From assembly GCA_938018005.1 (NCBI GenBank), contig CALIJG010000019.1, positions 161,868 through 225,867 of the forward strand: 64,000 bases of DNA, in the 5' to 3' direction. Below are positions 9,142-17,201 of the stretch, piece by piece (the stretch's first letter is position 1; every line of letters starts with the position of its first letter). A program made the position numbers and the translations under genes. The DNA comes from an uncultured Candidatus Saccharibacteria bacterium. GTDB taxonomy: Bacteria > Patescibacteriota > Saccharimonadia > Saccharimonadales > Saccharimonadaceae. Below the pieces are notes generated by a model. That model was given only the letters and a program-made list of their open reading frames with translations, did no database searches and was not told the DNA's origin.

Positions 9142-10816
9142 TTTTCGCCGCCAGCCAGGCCGAGGATTCCAGGTGGGGAATTCAAACCCACCAATGTCGC
9201 CACCACCAGCAGAGCGCATCACGCCACGGTCGGGGCGCTCAGCTGCAGTGGGGGCTTCGGGGCGAGCTGCGTCACCGTATATGCACCGCTCGGAGCCACA
9301 TCGCCCAGGAGTGGGACAACAACCACAGCCTATCCGGCCACAACCTACACCGTCTCCCACGCCGCCGCAGACATACGACTCCTATACGCGGGTGAGCAGG
9401 CCGCAATCACAGCCACAGCCTACACCACAGCCACAGTCCTATCGCGCGCCAGCACCATCTCGTGATGCTTATGCAGTACCGGTTCAGCAGTCAGCACCTG
9501 AGCCTCAACCTCAACCAGCGACCATTCCAGTTGATGATTTTACTGATGACACGCTGCCTTCTGGGCTTGATGATGATAGCTTCTATGGCTTTGATGACGA
9601 CCAGCCGCCGCAACCCATGCCAGAGCCGCAGCGGGGAAGTCTACTTGGCAATGACGGTGTTTCGCCACTTTTTGCAGATGATGCGCCAAAAGGTCGGACG
9701 ATTGGCTCTCAAAAAAAATCCCCACGCTACAATACTGAGCGGCCACGTCACGGGCGTCGCCGATGGCTATGGTGGCTCAGTGGTATTGGATTGCTAATGT
9801 TGCTCATCCTTGCAGCGGGGTATTGGTGGTATCATCAAAACCTGCAGCCGGTCGACCAGACCGACACCACGACCAAGACGATAACGATTGGTGAGGGCGA
9901 CACATTCAAGACTGTTGCTGCTACACTGAAAGAGCAGGGGCTGATTCGTGATGTTCGCGCCTTTGATATCTACACCCGCCTGTCGGGCTCGCGCAATCAA
10001 CTGCACACTGGTGTGTGTCAGTTTAGCCCTGCGCAGTCGTTGCCCGAGATCGCGACCAAGCTCTCGCAGGGGTGTCATGATAATCGTGTTGTCACATTCT
10101 TGCCAGGTGGCACTGTTGTCGATTCGCGCTATAAGCCGCAAGGCCAAGACGCCACCACAGCACTCAAGCGAGCTGGCTACAGTGAGGAATCGATCAAAGC
10201 TGCACTTGCTAAGACGTACGACAGCCCACTCTTTGCCAATAAGCCAGCTGGCACCTCGCTCGAGGGTTATATCTTTGGTGATACCTATTCCGTGCCAGCT
10301 AACCAAGGTCCAGAAGCGGCTCTCAAGGCGGCCTTCGCGCATATGTATGAGCAGATTCAAAATAATGGCTTGGTTGACAAATTTGCAGCCCAAAAGCTCA
10401 ATCTCTACCAAGCTATCACCCTTGCCTCCATCATCCAGCGCGAGATGGGGTGTGGCGGCGCGAGTCAAGATTGTTACCAGATCCAGCGGCAGATTGCCCA
10501 GGTTTTTTACAAGCGTTTGCGTGAGAACAAAGTGCTTGGCTCGGATGTAACCTTCATCTATGGAGCAGACATTGCTGGTGTGAGCCCTAATGTCAATCTC
10601 GACTCGCCATACAATACACGCATCAAGCCAGGTTTGCCACCTGGGCCGATTGCCACACCCGGCCTCGGCGCGCTCAAAGCCGTGGCTGATCCAGCCCCGG
10701 GCAACTACGAGTTCTTCCTTGCTGGCGATGATGGCAACGTCTACTTTGCCAACACTGATGCCGAGCATCAGGCTAATATCAAGCAGCACTGTAAGAAGCT
10801 CTGTTCTGAGCTATAG
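9134..10816 (+). CDS. mltG: Endolytic murein transglycosylase MltG with long disordered N terminus
   Basis: MltG cleaves nascent peptidoglycan strands at the membrane. The chosen ATG (9134) overlaps the ruvX stop; the open frame upstream is a shadow. Residues 1-205 are a Pro/Gln/Ser-rich cytoplasmic region. A membrane helix follows at about 211-233 (WLWWLSGIGLLMLLILAAG), then the YceG domain. The catalytic region reads LASIIQREMG: by alignment from memory to E. coli MltG, the catalytic Glu (E218) is the Glu after QR and is retained, while the first Glu of the usual ExE pattern is Gln here. The late family motif NTRIKPGLPPGPIATPGLGAL is present. The protein has 560 residues against about 340 in E. 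coli, the excess being the disordered tail. Confidence 0.93.
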   Translation: MTDFRRQPGRGFQVGNSNPPMSPPPAERITPRSGRSAAVGASGRAASPYMHRSEPHRPGVGQQPQPIRPQPTPSPTPPQTYDSYTRVSRPQSQPQPTPQPQSYRAPAPSRDAYAVPVQQSAPEPQPQPATIPVDDFTDDTLPSGLDDDSFYGFDDDQPPQPMPEPQRGSLLGNDGVSPLFADDAPKGRTIGSQKKSPRYNTERPRHGRRRWLWWLSGIGLLMLLILAAGYWWYHQNLQPVDQTDTTTKTITIGEGDTFKTVAATLKEQGLIRDVRAFDIYTRLSGSRNQLHTGVCQFSPAQSLPEIATKLSQGCHDNRVVTFLPGGTVVDSRYKPQGQDATTALKRAGYSEESIKAALAKTYDSPLFANKPAGTSLEGYIFGDTYSVPANQGPEAALKAAFAHMYEQIQNNGLVDKFAAQKLNLYQAITLASIIQREMGCGGASQDCYQIQRQIAQVFYKRLRENKVLGSDVTFIYGADIAGVSPNVNLDSPYNTRIKPGLPPGPIATPGLGALKAVADPAPGNYEFFLAGDDGNVYFANTDAEHQANIKQHCKKLCSEL

Positions 10817-10970
10817 ATCCCAGCTGTAGGCTGCACCTGTTCTCGCGTATTCCTTAGTGATATTGAGCTACGTTTCGTGCTCTGGCAGTAATATGCTACA
10901 CATAAACGTCGCTAGGCCAAAACTGTTGCAATTTTCACAAAATATCATCTCCCACCACTGTGGTAAGCCA

Positions 10971-10999
10971 TTGACTAAACTACAACCGCGTAGTAGAAT
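10971..10999 (+). promoter_or_regulatory. Promoter of the LysM-CHAP hydrolase gene
   Basis: TTGACT (10971-10976) and TAGAAT (10994-10999) are spaced by 17 bp. The resulting 5' leader of about 190 nt is exceptional in a window where most first genes are leaderless. Confidence 0.65.
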
Positions 11000-11002
11000 G
11001 GA

Positions 11003-11160
11003 TGGTAGCCAGTCGGGGAGTGAGGATACTGGGAATGCAAGAGAGGGAAATTACTCTACCAATGGCCTGCCTTTAAATGTCGTACGAGCACCGAAATCAA
11101 CTTTTTTACTATTAATAAAATCGGTCGACATGTGTGCTCCGTTCTCTTGTATAAGAGAAG
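11003..11160 (+). ncRNA. Candidate structured 5' leader (possible riboswitch)
   Basis: Complementary pairs seen by eye are TGGTAG (11003-11008)/CTACCA (11056-11061) closing CCAGT (11009-11013)/ACTGG (11028-11032), GAGCAC (11086-11091)/GTGCTC (11134-11139), and a stable hairpin TTCTCTT-GTAT-AAGAGAA (11142-11159). The downstream gene is a LysM/CHAP hydrolase, a gene type controlled by the c-di-AMP (ydaO) riboswitch in Gram-positive bacteria, but I could not align this leader to that consensus. Confidence 0.35.
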
Positions 11161-11195
11161 AAAGACAGAGTGAGGTAGTGGCGCCCTAGCAATAG

Positions 11196-12437
11196 ATGCG
11201 CAGGAGAACGATCATTCGTCAACAACAAGCAGCCGAGCAGGCTTCACAACTCGAACTTTCGCCTATTACCGTGCGGAGTCGGCGTCCGCGACCACTGTAT
11301 AAGTCATTATCGCCGGTACGGACATCGGCCTATGTCGGGGTTTTTGTCCTGATTCTTTCGCTCGTTGCCATGAGCTACCAGCCAATTTTGGCAGAAAACA
11401 CCGCTCTAGCCAGCGCTGCGCCCGTTAGTGCAACACGCCAGACAGCAGCAACGCCATCGGCAGATGGGGTAGATCAGCTCGTTGCGACCAATGTTGCTAC
11501 ATCAATTGCTGAGAGCACAAACCTCCCTGTCACCAACAACGTCGCCAACCTCTCGCAGTCGATTGCGGCAGAGAACTCGTTTACCCAAACGAGCGCCACG
11601 ACGATCAACAAACCACAAATTGTCCAGCCAACAGCCGACAACCGTACCATCAAGAAATACACCACAGTTGCTGGCGATAGCGTGCCAAGCCTTGCCGATA
11701 AGTTCAAGATTAGCACGCAGACCATCAAGTGGGTAAACAAACTCACCAGTGATGCACTTGAGCCGGGCAAAGAGCTAACTATCTTGCCAGTCAATGGTAT
11801 TCTTTACACCGTTAAGGATGGTGATACGCTCGACAGCATCGCTGCTAAATACAAAGCAGATAAGAACCAGCTGACTCTCTACAACGACCTTGAGCTGACT
11901 TCTACCCCTGCTAAGGGTTCGCAGCTTATCATCCCTGATGGCTCGTTGCCAACAGAGGAGCAGCCAGGCTACGTAGCGCCACGCTCGGGTGCTGCTGCTC
12001 GTGCAGCCAGCGCAACAACTGGCACAAATAGCTACAACGGCACTGGTGCCTACGGCGGTGCTGCTGGTACAGCTCATGCCTGGACAGGCGGCGGCGACGG
12101 CGGTGGCTACGCTTGGGGTAACTGTACTTTCTACGCCTACGAGCGCCGTCTTGAGCTCGGCCGGCCTATTGGTCGCCAGTGGGGCAATGCTGCTACCTGG
12201 GCTAGCTTCGCTCGCGCATCTGGCTACGGTGTTGGTACAACGCCAGCTGTTGGTGCAGTGATGCAAAATGGTGGTGGGTATGGCCACGTTGCTATCGTCG
12301 AGAGTGTTAACCCTGGTGTTTCGGTCACCATTAGCGAGATGAACGGCTTCCGCTGGGGCGGTGGATTCAATCGCGTTGGCTTCGGTAACATCCCATGGAA
12401 CGAAGCAGTCGGTGGTCGCTACCAGTACATCTACTAA
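11196..12437 (+). CDS. LysM-CHAP peptidoglycan hydrolase
   Basis: The 413-residue product has an Arg-rich N terminus, a membrane anchor or signal helix (about 43-62) and a Ser/Thr/Ala-rich linker. Two LysM modules follow at about 152-197 and 203-248 (YTVKDGDTLDSIAAKYK), then a Gly/Ala/Ser linker and a C-terminal CHAP domain. The CHAP catalytic Cys is in GNCTFYAYERR and the His in GYGHVAIVE. It is probably an exported amidase/endopeptidase that remodels the cell's own wall or that of a host cell. No good Shine-Dalgarno lies close to the ATG; GAGGTAG sits about 20 nt upstream. It is transcribed from its own promoter with a long leader and ends at a strong terminator. Confidence 0.9.
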   Translation: MRRRTIIRQQQAAEQASQLELSPITVRSRRPRPLYKSLSPVRTSAYVGVFVLILSLVAMSYQPILAENTALASAAPVSATRQTAATPSADGVDQLVATNVATSIAESTNLPVTNNVANLSQSIAAENSFTQTSATTINKPQIVQPTADNRTIKKYTTVAGDSVPSLADKFKISTQTIKWVNKLTSDALEPGKELTILPVNGILYTVKDGDTLDSIAAKYKADKNQLTLYNDLELTSTPAKGSQLIIPDGSLPTEEQPGYVAPRSGAAARAASATTGTNSYNGTGAYGGAAGTAHAWTGGGDGGGYAWGNCTFYAYERRLELGRPIGRQWGNAATWASFARASGYGVGTTPAVGAVMQNGGGYGHVAIVESVNPGVSVTISEMNGFRWGGGFNRVGFGNIPWNEAVGGRYQYIY

Positions 12438-12457
12438 TTCGATATACTAAGCCTTGT

Positions 12458-12485
12458 AAACACCTCTGTTGTCGCAGAGGTGTTT
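12458..12485 (+). terminator. Intrinsic terminator of the LysM-CHAP gene
   Basis: AAACACCTCTG (12458-12468) pairs with CAGAGGTGTTT (12475-12485) over a 6-nt loop, with a T-run. Confidence 0.88.
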
Positions 12486-12489
12486 TTGG

Positions 12490-12504
12490 TATACTTAATA
12501 GTAT
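12490..12504 (+). promoter_or_regulatory. Near-leaderless promoter of obgE
   Basis: TATACT at 12490-12495 ends 9 nt before the ATG at 12505, directly after the preceding terminator. Confidence 0.65.
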
Positions 12505-13881
12505 ATGTTTGTAGATACAGCAAAGGTAACAGTAGTAGCAGGTCGTGGTGGCGACGGTGCGGTGAGCTTTCGACATGAAATATACGTAGACAAAGGTGGA
12601 CCCGATGGTGGAGATGGTGGTCGTGGTGGAGACGTTGTATTTGTCGCGACGGAGCAGCTCAATACCTTGCTCAAGTTTCGCTACAGACCAGAGCTCAAGG
12701 CAGAGCCCGGTGTTGCGGGCGGTAAGAAGAAGATGGCAGGTCGATCTGGTAAGCCACTGGTTGTTAAAGTGCCAGTAGGGACACTGGTGAAGCGAGATGG
12801 TATGGTGATTGCCGATCTCGCTGAGGCGGGGCAAGAGGCCGTCATTGCCAAGGGTGGCGATGGTGGCTTTGGTAATGCGCATTTTAAATCTAGTGTGCGT
12901 CAAACGCCGCGCATGGCCGAGCTGGGCGAAGCAGGGGAGAGCTTTGAAGCGGAACTGGAGCTGAAGTTACTGGCCGATGTTGGTTTGGTGGGCTTTCCTA
13001 ATGCTGGTAAATCAACCTTCCTTAGCGTGGTGAGTAATGCCCGCCCGGAGATTGCGAATTATGAATTTACGACACTCACGCCTAACCTTGGTGTAGCCGA
13101 TATTGATGATGGTTCGGTCCTGATTGCCGACATTCCTGGCCTGATTGAGGGAGCGAGCGAAGGTAAAGGCCTGGGCGATGCCTTCTTGCGGCACGTCGAG
13201 CGGACGGCTGTACTCCTCCATCTTGTTGATGTATATAGCAATGATGTAGCCGAGCGCTATCAAGCGATTCGTCACGAGCTGCAGCAATACAGCACCGAGC
13301 TAGCTCGGCGGCCAGAGGTGGTGGTGCTAACGAAGTGTGATGGGCTCGATGACGATATTGTCCAGATGCAGATAGATAGCTTGCGTCAGGTAGTTGACAA
13401 AGCAACGCCTATTTTTGCAATTTCCTCGATTGCACATCAGGGAGTCGTTGATGTGCTGCGAGCTTTACGCCAGATAGTAATAGCGGCGCGGGCGGCCGAG
13501 GCGGCAGCCGAAGAGGATGATGATTTTGCTGATGGTGAAGAGCTTGCGACCATTACACTCGGTAGCCAAGCTAAGGCCGATGCTTGGGCAGTGCAGCAAT
13601 TGCAGGGGTGTGCGGCGCAGCAGTGTGCCGAGGCGGCAGTAGAGAGCGGCCTCACTGACCCACGAGAGGATGGCGGGATGCCGCGGGTCTTTGCTGTGTC
13701 TGGCCAAAAGCTCGAGAAATTTGCTCGCCGCACGAACTTCGCCCAGTTTGAGGCAGTCAATCGCCTGCGTGATATCATGAAGCGCCTCGGTGTTACGCAT
13801 GAGCTCATCCGTCAAGGAGCAGAGGGCGACAGCATCGTGCAGATTGGCGATAGTCAGCCGTTTCCGCTGGTGGAGCAATAA
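12505..13881 (+). CDS. obgE: Obg-family GTPase
   Basis: This essential GTPase acts in 50S ribosome assembly and stress signalling. The Gly-rich OBG fold (GGRGGDVVFVA, AKGGDGGFGNAHFKSS) occupies about residues 1-160. The G domain follows with G1 GFPNAGKS, switch/G3 DIPGLIEGAS and G4 TKCD. After an acidic stretch (EEDDDFADGEE) comes an OCT-like C-terminal domain. The length of 458 residues is typical. It is monocistronic, from a near-leaderless promoter to a terminator at 13904. Confidence 0.95.
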   Translation: MFVDTAKVTVVAGRGGDGAVSFRHEIYVDKGGPDGGDGGRGGDVVFVATEQLNTLLKFRYRPELKAEPGVAGGKKKMAGRSGKPLVVKVPVGTLVKRDGMVIADLAEAGQEAVIAKGGDGGFGNAHFKSSVRQTPRMAELGEAGESFEAELELKLLADVGLVGFPNAGKSTFLSVVSNARPEIANYEFTTLTPNLGVADIDDGSVLIADIPGLIEGASEGKGLGDAFLRHVERTAVLLHLVDVYSNDVAERYQAIRHELQQYSTELARRPEVVVLTKCDGLDDDIVQMQIDSLRQVVDKATPIFAISSIAHQGVVDVLRALRQIVIAARAAEAAAEEDDDFADGEELATITLGSQAKADAWAVQQLQGCAAQQCAEAAVESGLTDPREDGGMPRVFAVSGQKLEKFARRTNFAQFEAVNRLRDIMKRLGVTHELIRQGAEGDSIVQIGDSQPFPLVEQ

Positions 13882-13903
13882 AATATAGTAATATCAATCA
13901 TAT

Positions 13904-13934
13904 AATATGCCACCTCTGTGCGAGGTGGTATATT
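13904..13934. terminator. Bidirectional terminator between obgE and the convergent gene
   Basis: AATATGCCACCTC (13904-13916) pairs with GAGGTGGTATATT (13922-13934) with one G-U pair and a 5-nt loop. Confidence 0.75.
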
Positions 13935-13954
13935 TGCTATAAAGCGCCAGCTTC

Positions 13955-14734
13955 CTATGCTTCAATATCATCGTCGTTGGCTGCTGCTCCGCTATTGTGG
14001 GTATAGTGGAATACCTCGAGCGCAGTACCTAGGCTATTGATTGATTGCTCTGCACTTTCTGCTTTAACGTGCATTATATCGGCTATGTCGGCAATCTTGT
14101 CAAGAGACGCTGACATACTGCCGAGCATCTCCTGCATTCCACGTTGCAGCTGCTGGGCAAATGCTTCCTCGTATTCCTTATAATTTGGGTCTTCCTCATC
14201 CTTCTCATGGTAGCGCCATTGGTCGGCTTTTTCCTTCAATTCATCGAACAGGGTGCGGAGCGTGTCAGTATGGTAGCCAAGTGTATCAACACCATCATGG
14301 CCAGTTCCGTGAGCACCGAGCTCCTTGAAATTGATATCGGCATCGCTACAGCACTTCTGTGCATCAGTAAGAAATGTAGCAAATGCAGTATTGTTGCTAT
14401 CATCTGATTTTTCTGTTTCAGTAGACTCTGTATCTAGATCAGTCGCTTGGTTTGTATGAGTTGTCTCGTCATCAGTTGATGCTGTATCCTTGCTAGCTTT
14501 ATCTTCTGTTTCTCTTGCAAGGACATCAAGCTGGTCGCGTACAGTCTGCAGCAGTGCATCAAATTCTTCATAGAGATCTTTACTCTTTGCGCTGAGTAAT
14601 GATTCGATGTGGCTAACATCATCCTCAAAAAGGGCATCATAATAATCAATATATGCCACCATATCATCAAGATATTGTGGGTCTTTGCTGTGTGCGTTTA
14701 TCTCTCTTACTTTAATCACTAGACTACCAACCAT
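13955..14734 (-). CDS. Hypothetical acidic helical protein, 259 aa
   Basis: No family is recognised. The product is strongly acidic and predicted mostly helical, with no membrane segment. A Thr/Asp/Glu-rich central linker (around residues 85-115) separates two helical regions. The second is rich in Met and Gln (QQLQRGMQEMLGSMSASLDKIADIADIMHVKAESAEQ broken over several heptads), so coiled-coil packing is plausible. It overlaps the small gene upstream by 16 nt, which suggests a two-gene operon. Function unknown. Confidence 0.7.
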   Translation of the reverse strand: MVGSLVIKVREINAHSKDPQYLDDMVAYIDYYDALFEDDVSHIESLLSAKSKDLYEEFDALLQTVRDQLDVLARETEDKASKDTASTDDETTHTNQATDLDTESTETEKSDDSNNTAFATFLTDAQKCCSDADINFKELGAHGTGHDGVDTLGYHTDTLRTLFDELKEKADQWRYHEKDEEDPNYKEYEEAFAQQLQRGMQEMLGSMSASLDKIADIADIMHVKAESAEQSINSLGTALEVFHYTHNSGAAANDDDIEA

Positions 14735-14913
14735 GTCTGGTTTTTCTTCCGTACTTTATCGGCATACTCTTTGATAACCGGTGCGCGGTCGACCAGCTTA
14801 GTGATACTTGTAATGAGTTGTTCGGGCAGCTGGTTCTCATGCGACGGCTCATTATGCGGTAAGTCGCGTGGGTCACTATTGCCTTGGGGAGGGAGGTTGT
14901 TGTTTTTTCTCAT
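14719..14913 (-). CDS. Small hypothetical protein, 64 aa
   Basis: From the ATG at 14913 the product is 64 residues, hydrophilic and basic at its C terminus (DKVRKKNQTWLVV). I chose this start because TACAGT on the minus strand (complement of 14920-14925) lies 6 nt upstream, matching the leaderless pattern of the window. A longer frame from a GTG at 15000 would add a membrane helix, but it would run through that promoter. It overlaps the next gene by 16 nt. No family recognised. Confidence 0.5.
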   Translation of the reverse strand: MRKNNNLPPQGNSDPRDLPHNEPSHENQLPEQLITSITKLVDRAPVIKEYADKVRKKNQTWLVV

Positions 14914-15016
14914 GCCTTTACTGTAGCACATAGTGGCAAAATATGGTAATAAATAGAGCAATAGTGCGAAGATGAACCATATAAGACCATAATCGCGCAC
15001 AATGAGTGTAATTTGC

Positions 15017-15028
15017 TATACTATACCT
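15017..15028 (+). promoter_or_regulatory. Leaderless promoter of sbcB
   Basis: TATACT at 15017-15022 ends 6 nt before the ATG at 15029. Confidence 0.75.
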
Positions 15029-16441
15029 ATGGCACAAACATTCTTTTTCTACGACCTTGAGACGAGTGGCTTTCGGGCACAGACGGATCGGATTATGCAG
15101 TTTGCCGGGCAGCGGACGGATATGGATTTGCAGCCGATTGGCGAGCCATATAACTTCCTCGTGACGCTCAGTGACGATACCTTGCCAAGCCCCGATGCCC
15201 TGATGGTGACTGGCATCACGCCGCAGAAGACGCTAGAGGAGGGCTATAGCGAGGCAGAATGTGCGCGGATGGTGAGCGAAGAGATCTTCACGCCAGGGAC
15301 GATCGCTGTGGGGTTCAACAATGTGCGCTTTGACGATGAGTTTATCCGCCATTTGCTGTGGCGGAACTTTTATGATCCATATGAGTGGAGTTGGAAGGAT
15401 GAGCGGAGCCGCTGGGATATGCTTGATGTCGTGCGGCTGACGCGGGCGCTGCGGCCAGATGGCATTGAGTGGCCAATGGATGCGAATGGTCAGCCTACCA
15501 ACCGTCTGGAGCTCATTACTAAAGCTAACGGCATTGCACACGACAATGCACACGATGCCTTCGCCGATGTAGCAGCGCTGATAGAAGTAACGAAGCTAGT
15601 AAAGCGCGCTCAGCCTCAGCTCTTTGACTATCTCCTTGCGATGCGCGACAAGAGGGCAGTGCAGCGGCTCGTCAATCTCGAGACGAAGCAGCCCTTCGTC
15701 TATACCAGTGGCCGCTACGATAAGCAACATGCCAAGACGACCGTCGCTTTCCCGCTAGCCCCAGCACCCAATAGCAATGTCTTGGTCTATGACCTGCGCT
15801 ACGACCCAACGCCGTTTGTAAACCTAAGCCAGCAGGAGCTTGCTAAGAAAATCTTTGCCACCTGGGAAGAGCGCCAAGCCGATGGCTTTGTGGCGCTACC
15901 TATCAAACCATTGCAATACAATCGTTGCCCAGCCGTTGCACCACTTGGTGTGCTAGAGCAGGGCAATGGCTGGAATAAGATCCATCTCGAAGCGGCCACT
16001 GTGGCGCGCCACCGTGATATTCTTCTTCGCCATCCCGACTTTGCTGAGAAGCTCCGCACACTCTATGAGAAAAAACGTGAGTACAAAAAATCGACCGACC
16101 CCGAAGGGCAGCTCTACGACAGCTTCGTCTCGGATGCAGACAAGACGCACATCGCTGCAGTGCGCAGTGCCGATGCCAAGGCGCTGGCAGACTTCCACCC
16201 GGCCTTTCGCGATGAGCGCCTGCCTGAGCTGCTACTCCACTACAAGGCGCGTAGTTTCCCACAGAGCCTCAGTGATGATGAGCAAGCCCAGTGGGAGCAA
16301 TGGCGGAACACCCACCTGCAGGCCCAGCTGCCGAGCTTTATGGCATCATTGCAGCGCTTGGCCAAGGCAGGTACGGCAGATGAGTTTATATTGCAGGAGC
16401 TGCAGCTGTGGCTCGAGGCAGTGATACCGGTGGGTGAGTAG
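15029..16441 (+). CDS. sbcB: Exodeoxyribonuclease I (SbcB)
   Basis: ExoI degrades single-stranded DNA 3'-5' in recombination and mismatch repair. The DEDDh exonuclease motifs are visible: FFYDLETSG at the N terminus (Asp and Glu), GFNNVRFDDEFIRHLL in the middle, and the HDAFADVAALIEVTKL block with the catalytic His and Asp. The YDPYEWSWKDERSRWDMLDVVR segment is typical of E. coli-type ExoI. The SH3-like and C-terminal helical regions follow. The product is 470 residues. The frame opens 9 codons earlier, but the -10 box places the start at 15029. Confidence 0.93.
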   Translation: MAQTFFFYDLETSGFRAQTDRIMQFAGQRTDMDLQPIGEPYNFLVTLSDDTLPSPDALMVTGITPQKTLEEGYSEAECARMVSEEIFTPGTIAVGFNNVRFDDEFIRHLLWRNFYDPYEWSWKDERSRWDMLDVVRLTRALRPDGIEWPMDANGQPTNRLELITKANGIAHDNAHDAFADVAALIEVTKLVKRAQPQLFDYLLAMRDKRAVQRLVNLETKQPFVYTSGRYDKQHAKTTVAFPLAPAPNSNVLVYDLRYDPTPFVNLSQQELAKKIFATWEERQADGFVALPIKPLQYNRCPAVAPLGVLEQGNGWNKIHLEAATVARHRDILLRHPDFAEKLRTLYEKKREYKKSTDPEGQLYDSFVSDADKTHIAAVRSADAKALADFHPAFRDERLPELLLHYKARSFPQSLSDDEQAQWEQWRNTHLQAQLPSFMASLQRLAKAGTADEFILQELQLWLEAVIPVGE

Positions 16442-16699
16442 AAAAGCCTAAGTGCTAAGAATCTCTTTTCTCTCCATTAGTTCTCTACTATTTCATTTGA
16501 GTAGAGTAAGAAGCTGGTTGTCTAATCAGCTTTCAACCTGAGCAGCCACTCGTCAGTGAATGCCGACTCTTGTAATATTCTTGAGGAGAAAGCGGCGGGG
16601 AAGAGAGCCACGAAAATTGGTGGGTAGCTTTGTGGATTAAACAGAAGAAGCGTTATATAACGATAAATTTTAAGACACTTAACTGCAAGAGCGTAGATA
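16442..16699. other. Intergenic region with a weak hairpin
   Basis: A 7-bp stem (CTCTACT 16483-16489 with AGTAGAG 16500-16506) might end sbcB transcripts but lacks a T-run. I see nothing else in the 258 bp. Confidence 0.4.
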
Positions 16700-17131
16700 T
16701 TAGTTAGCCTGTCGAAGACGCTGGCAGCGTGGGCAAATCCCTTGAATTTCGAACGTGTGCGAGGGCTCGGCGAGGTGATAAGCCTGGGCGATTGCCGCGA
16801 TTAGCCGCTCGATCTCCTCATTCTCGGCAATGTCAATCACTCGCCCACAGCGGCGGCACGTTGCGTGGTGATGATGACGAATAAAGACATCGGTCAGCTC
16901 AAGCTGGTACTTCCAACCAATCGGTAGTCGCTGGGCAATGCCAAGCTGCTCAAACAGCTCTACGCAGCGGTACACACTCACGCGGTCGGCCACGGTAGTG
17001 TACTCGGCAAGCTGGCGCATCGTGCACGGCCCGTGCTGGTAGAGAGCACAAAATACTGCCCGCCGCACAGTAGTTACACGGTAATGACGCTGGCGCAAGA
17101 TAGTGGCAAATAGCTCGAGCGAATCATCCAT
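16700..17131 (-). CDS. Fur-family metal regulator, probably Zur-like
   Basis: The 143-residue protein has an N-terminal winged helix (LRQRHYRVTTVRRAVFCALYQHG to RVSVYRCVELFEQLGI). A C-terminal dimerisation domain carries HHHHATCRRCGRVIDI and CPRC, so both CxxC pairs of the structural zinc site are present. The start at 17131 is set by TACACT on the minus strand (complement of 17141-17146), 9 nt upstream; the longer frame lacks support. A perfect 9-5-9 inverted repeat at 17151-17173 sits just upstream, between this gene and a divergent one. The divergent genes include a COG0523 metallochaperone, which favours zinc over iron as the sensed metal. This is inference. Confidence 0.85.
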   Translation of the reverse strand: MDDSLELFATILRQRHYRVTTVRRAVFCALYQHGPCTMRQLAEYTTVADRVSVYRCVELFEQLGIAQRLPIGWKYQLELTDVFIRHHHHATCRRCGRVIDIAENEEIERLIAAIAQAYHLAEPSHTFEIQGICPRCQRLRQAN

Positions 17132-17150
17132 ATGAGCAATAGTGTAGCAC

Positions 17151-17173
17151 TTATTGCAACAAATTTGCAATAA
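17151..17173. promoter_or_regulatory. Fur/Zur-family operator (perfect inverted repeat)
   Basis: TTATTGCAA (17151-17159), five bases, then TTGCAATAA (17165-17173). It lies in the divergent promoter region, over the expected -35 of the 17202 gene and next to the -10 of the regulator gene. It closely resembles the repeat at 30920-30940. Confidence 0.75.
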
Positions 17174-17188
17174 TCTAAGAATCTCTCG

Positions 17189-17201
17189 TATCATACGACC
17201 C
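17189..17201 (+). promoter_or_regulatory. Leaderless promoter of the SDR-like gene
   Basis: TATCAT at 17189-17194 ends 7 nt before the ATG at 17202; the operator lies just upstream. Confidence 0.6.

Larger units (their letters stand above)
10817..11195 (+). other. Gene-free 379-bp region with a long structured leader
   Basis: It holds a sigma70-like promoter at 10971-10999 and then about 190 nt of transcribed leader before the LysM-CHAP gene. The leader contains several complementary segments. A 110-codon frame (10857-11189) crosses it, but its composition does not look coding. Confidence 0.6.

Noticed and set aside
9794..10789. 331-codon minus-strand frame opposite mltG
   Set aside because: It is antisense to a confidently identified gene. 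Such long shadows arise from codon bias here, as also at 7124-8224, 2826-3734 and 1795-2565.
11003..11160. Firm assignment of the leader to the c-di-AMP (ydaO) riboswitch
   Set aside because: The expected conserved blocks could not be aligned with confidence. It is kept only as a candidate structured RNA.
10857..11189. 110-codon plus-strand frame in the leader of the LysM-CHAP gene
   Set aside because: The composition is not protein-like, it spans the promoter at 10971-10999, and the region is better explained as a structured leader.
14914..15000. N-terminal membrane-helix extension of the 64-aa protein (GTG start at 15000)
   Set aside because: It would require translation through the likely -10 element at 14920-14925 and start at a GTG without a ribosome binding site. 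It is not excluded, only less likely.
17151..17173. The inverted repeat as a transcription terminator
   Set aside because: There is no T-run. It lies between divergent start codons next to a Fur-family gene and recurs at the second Fur-family locus, so an operator is the better reading.
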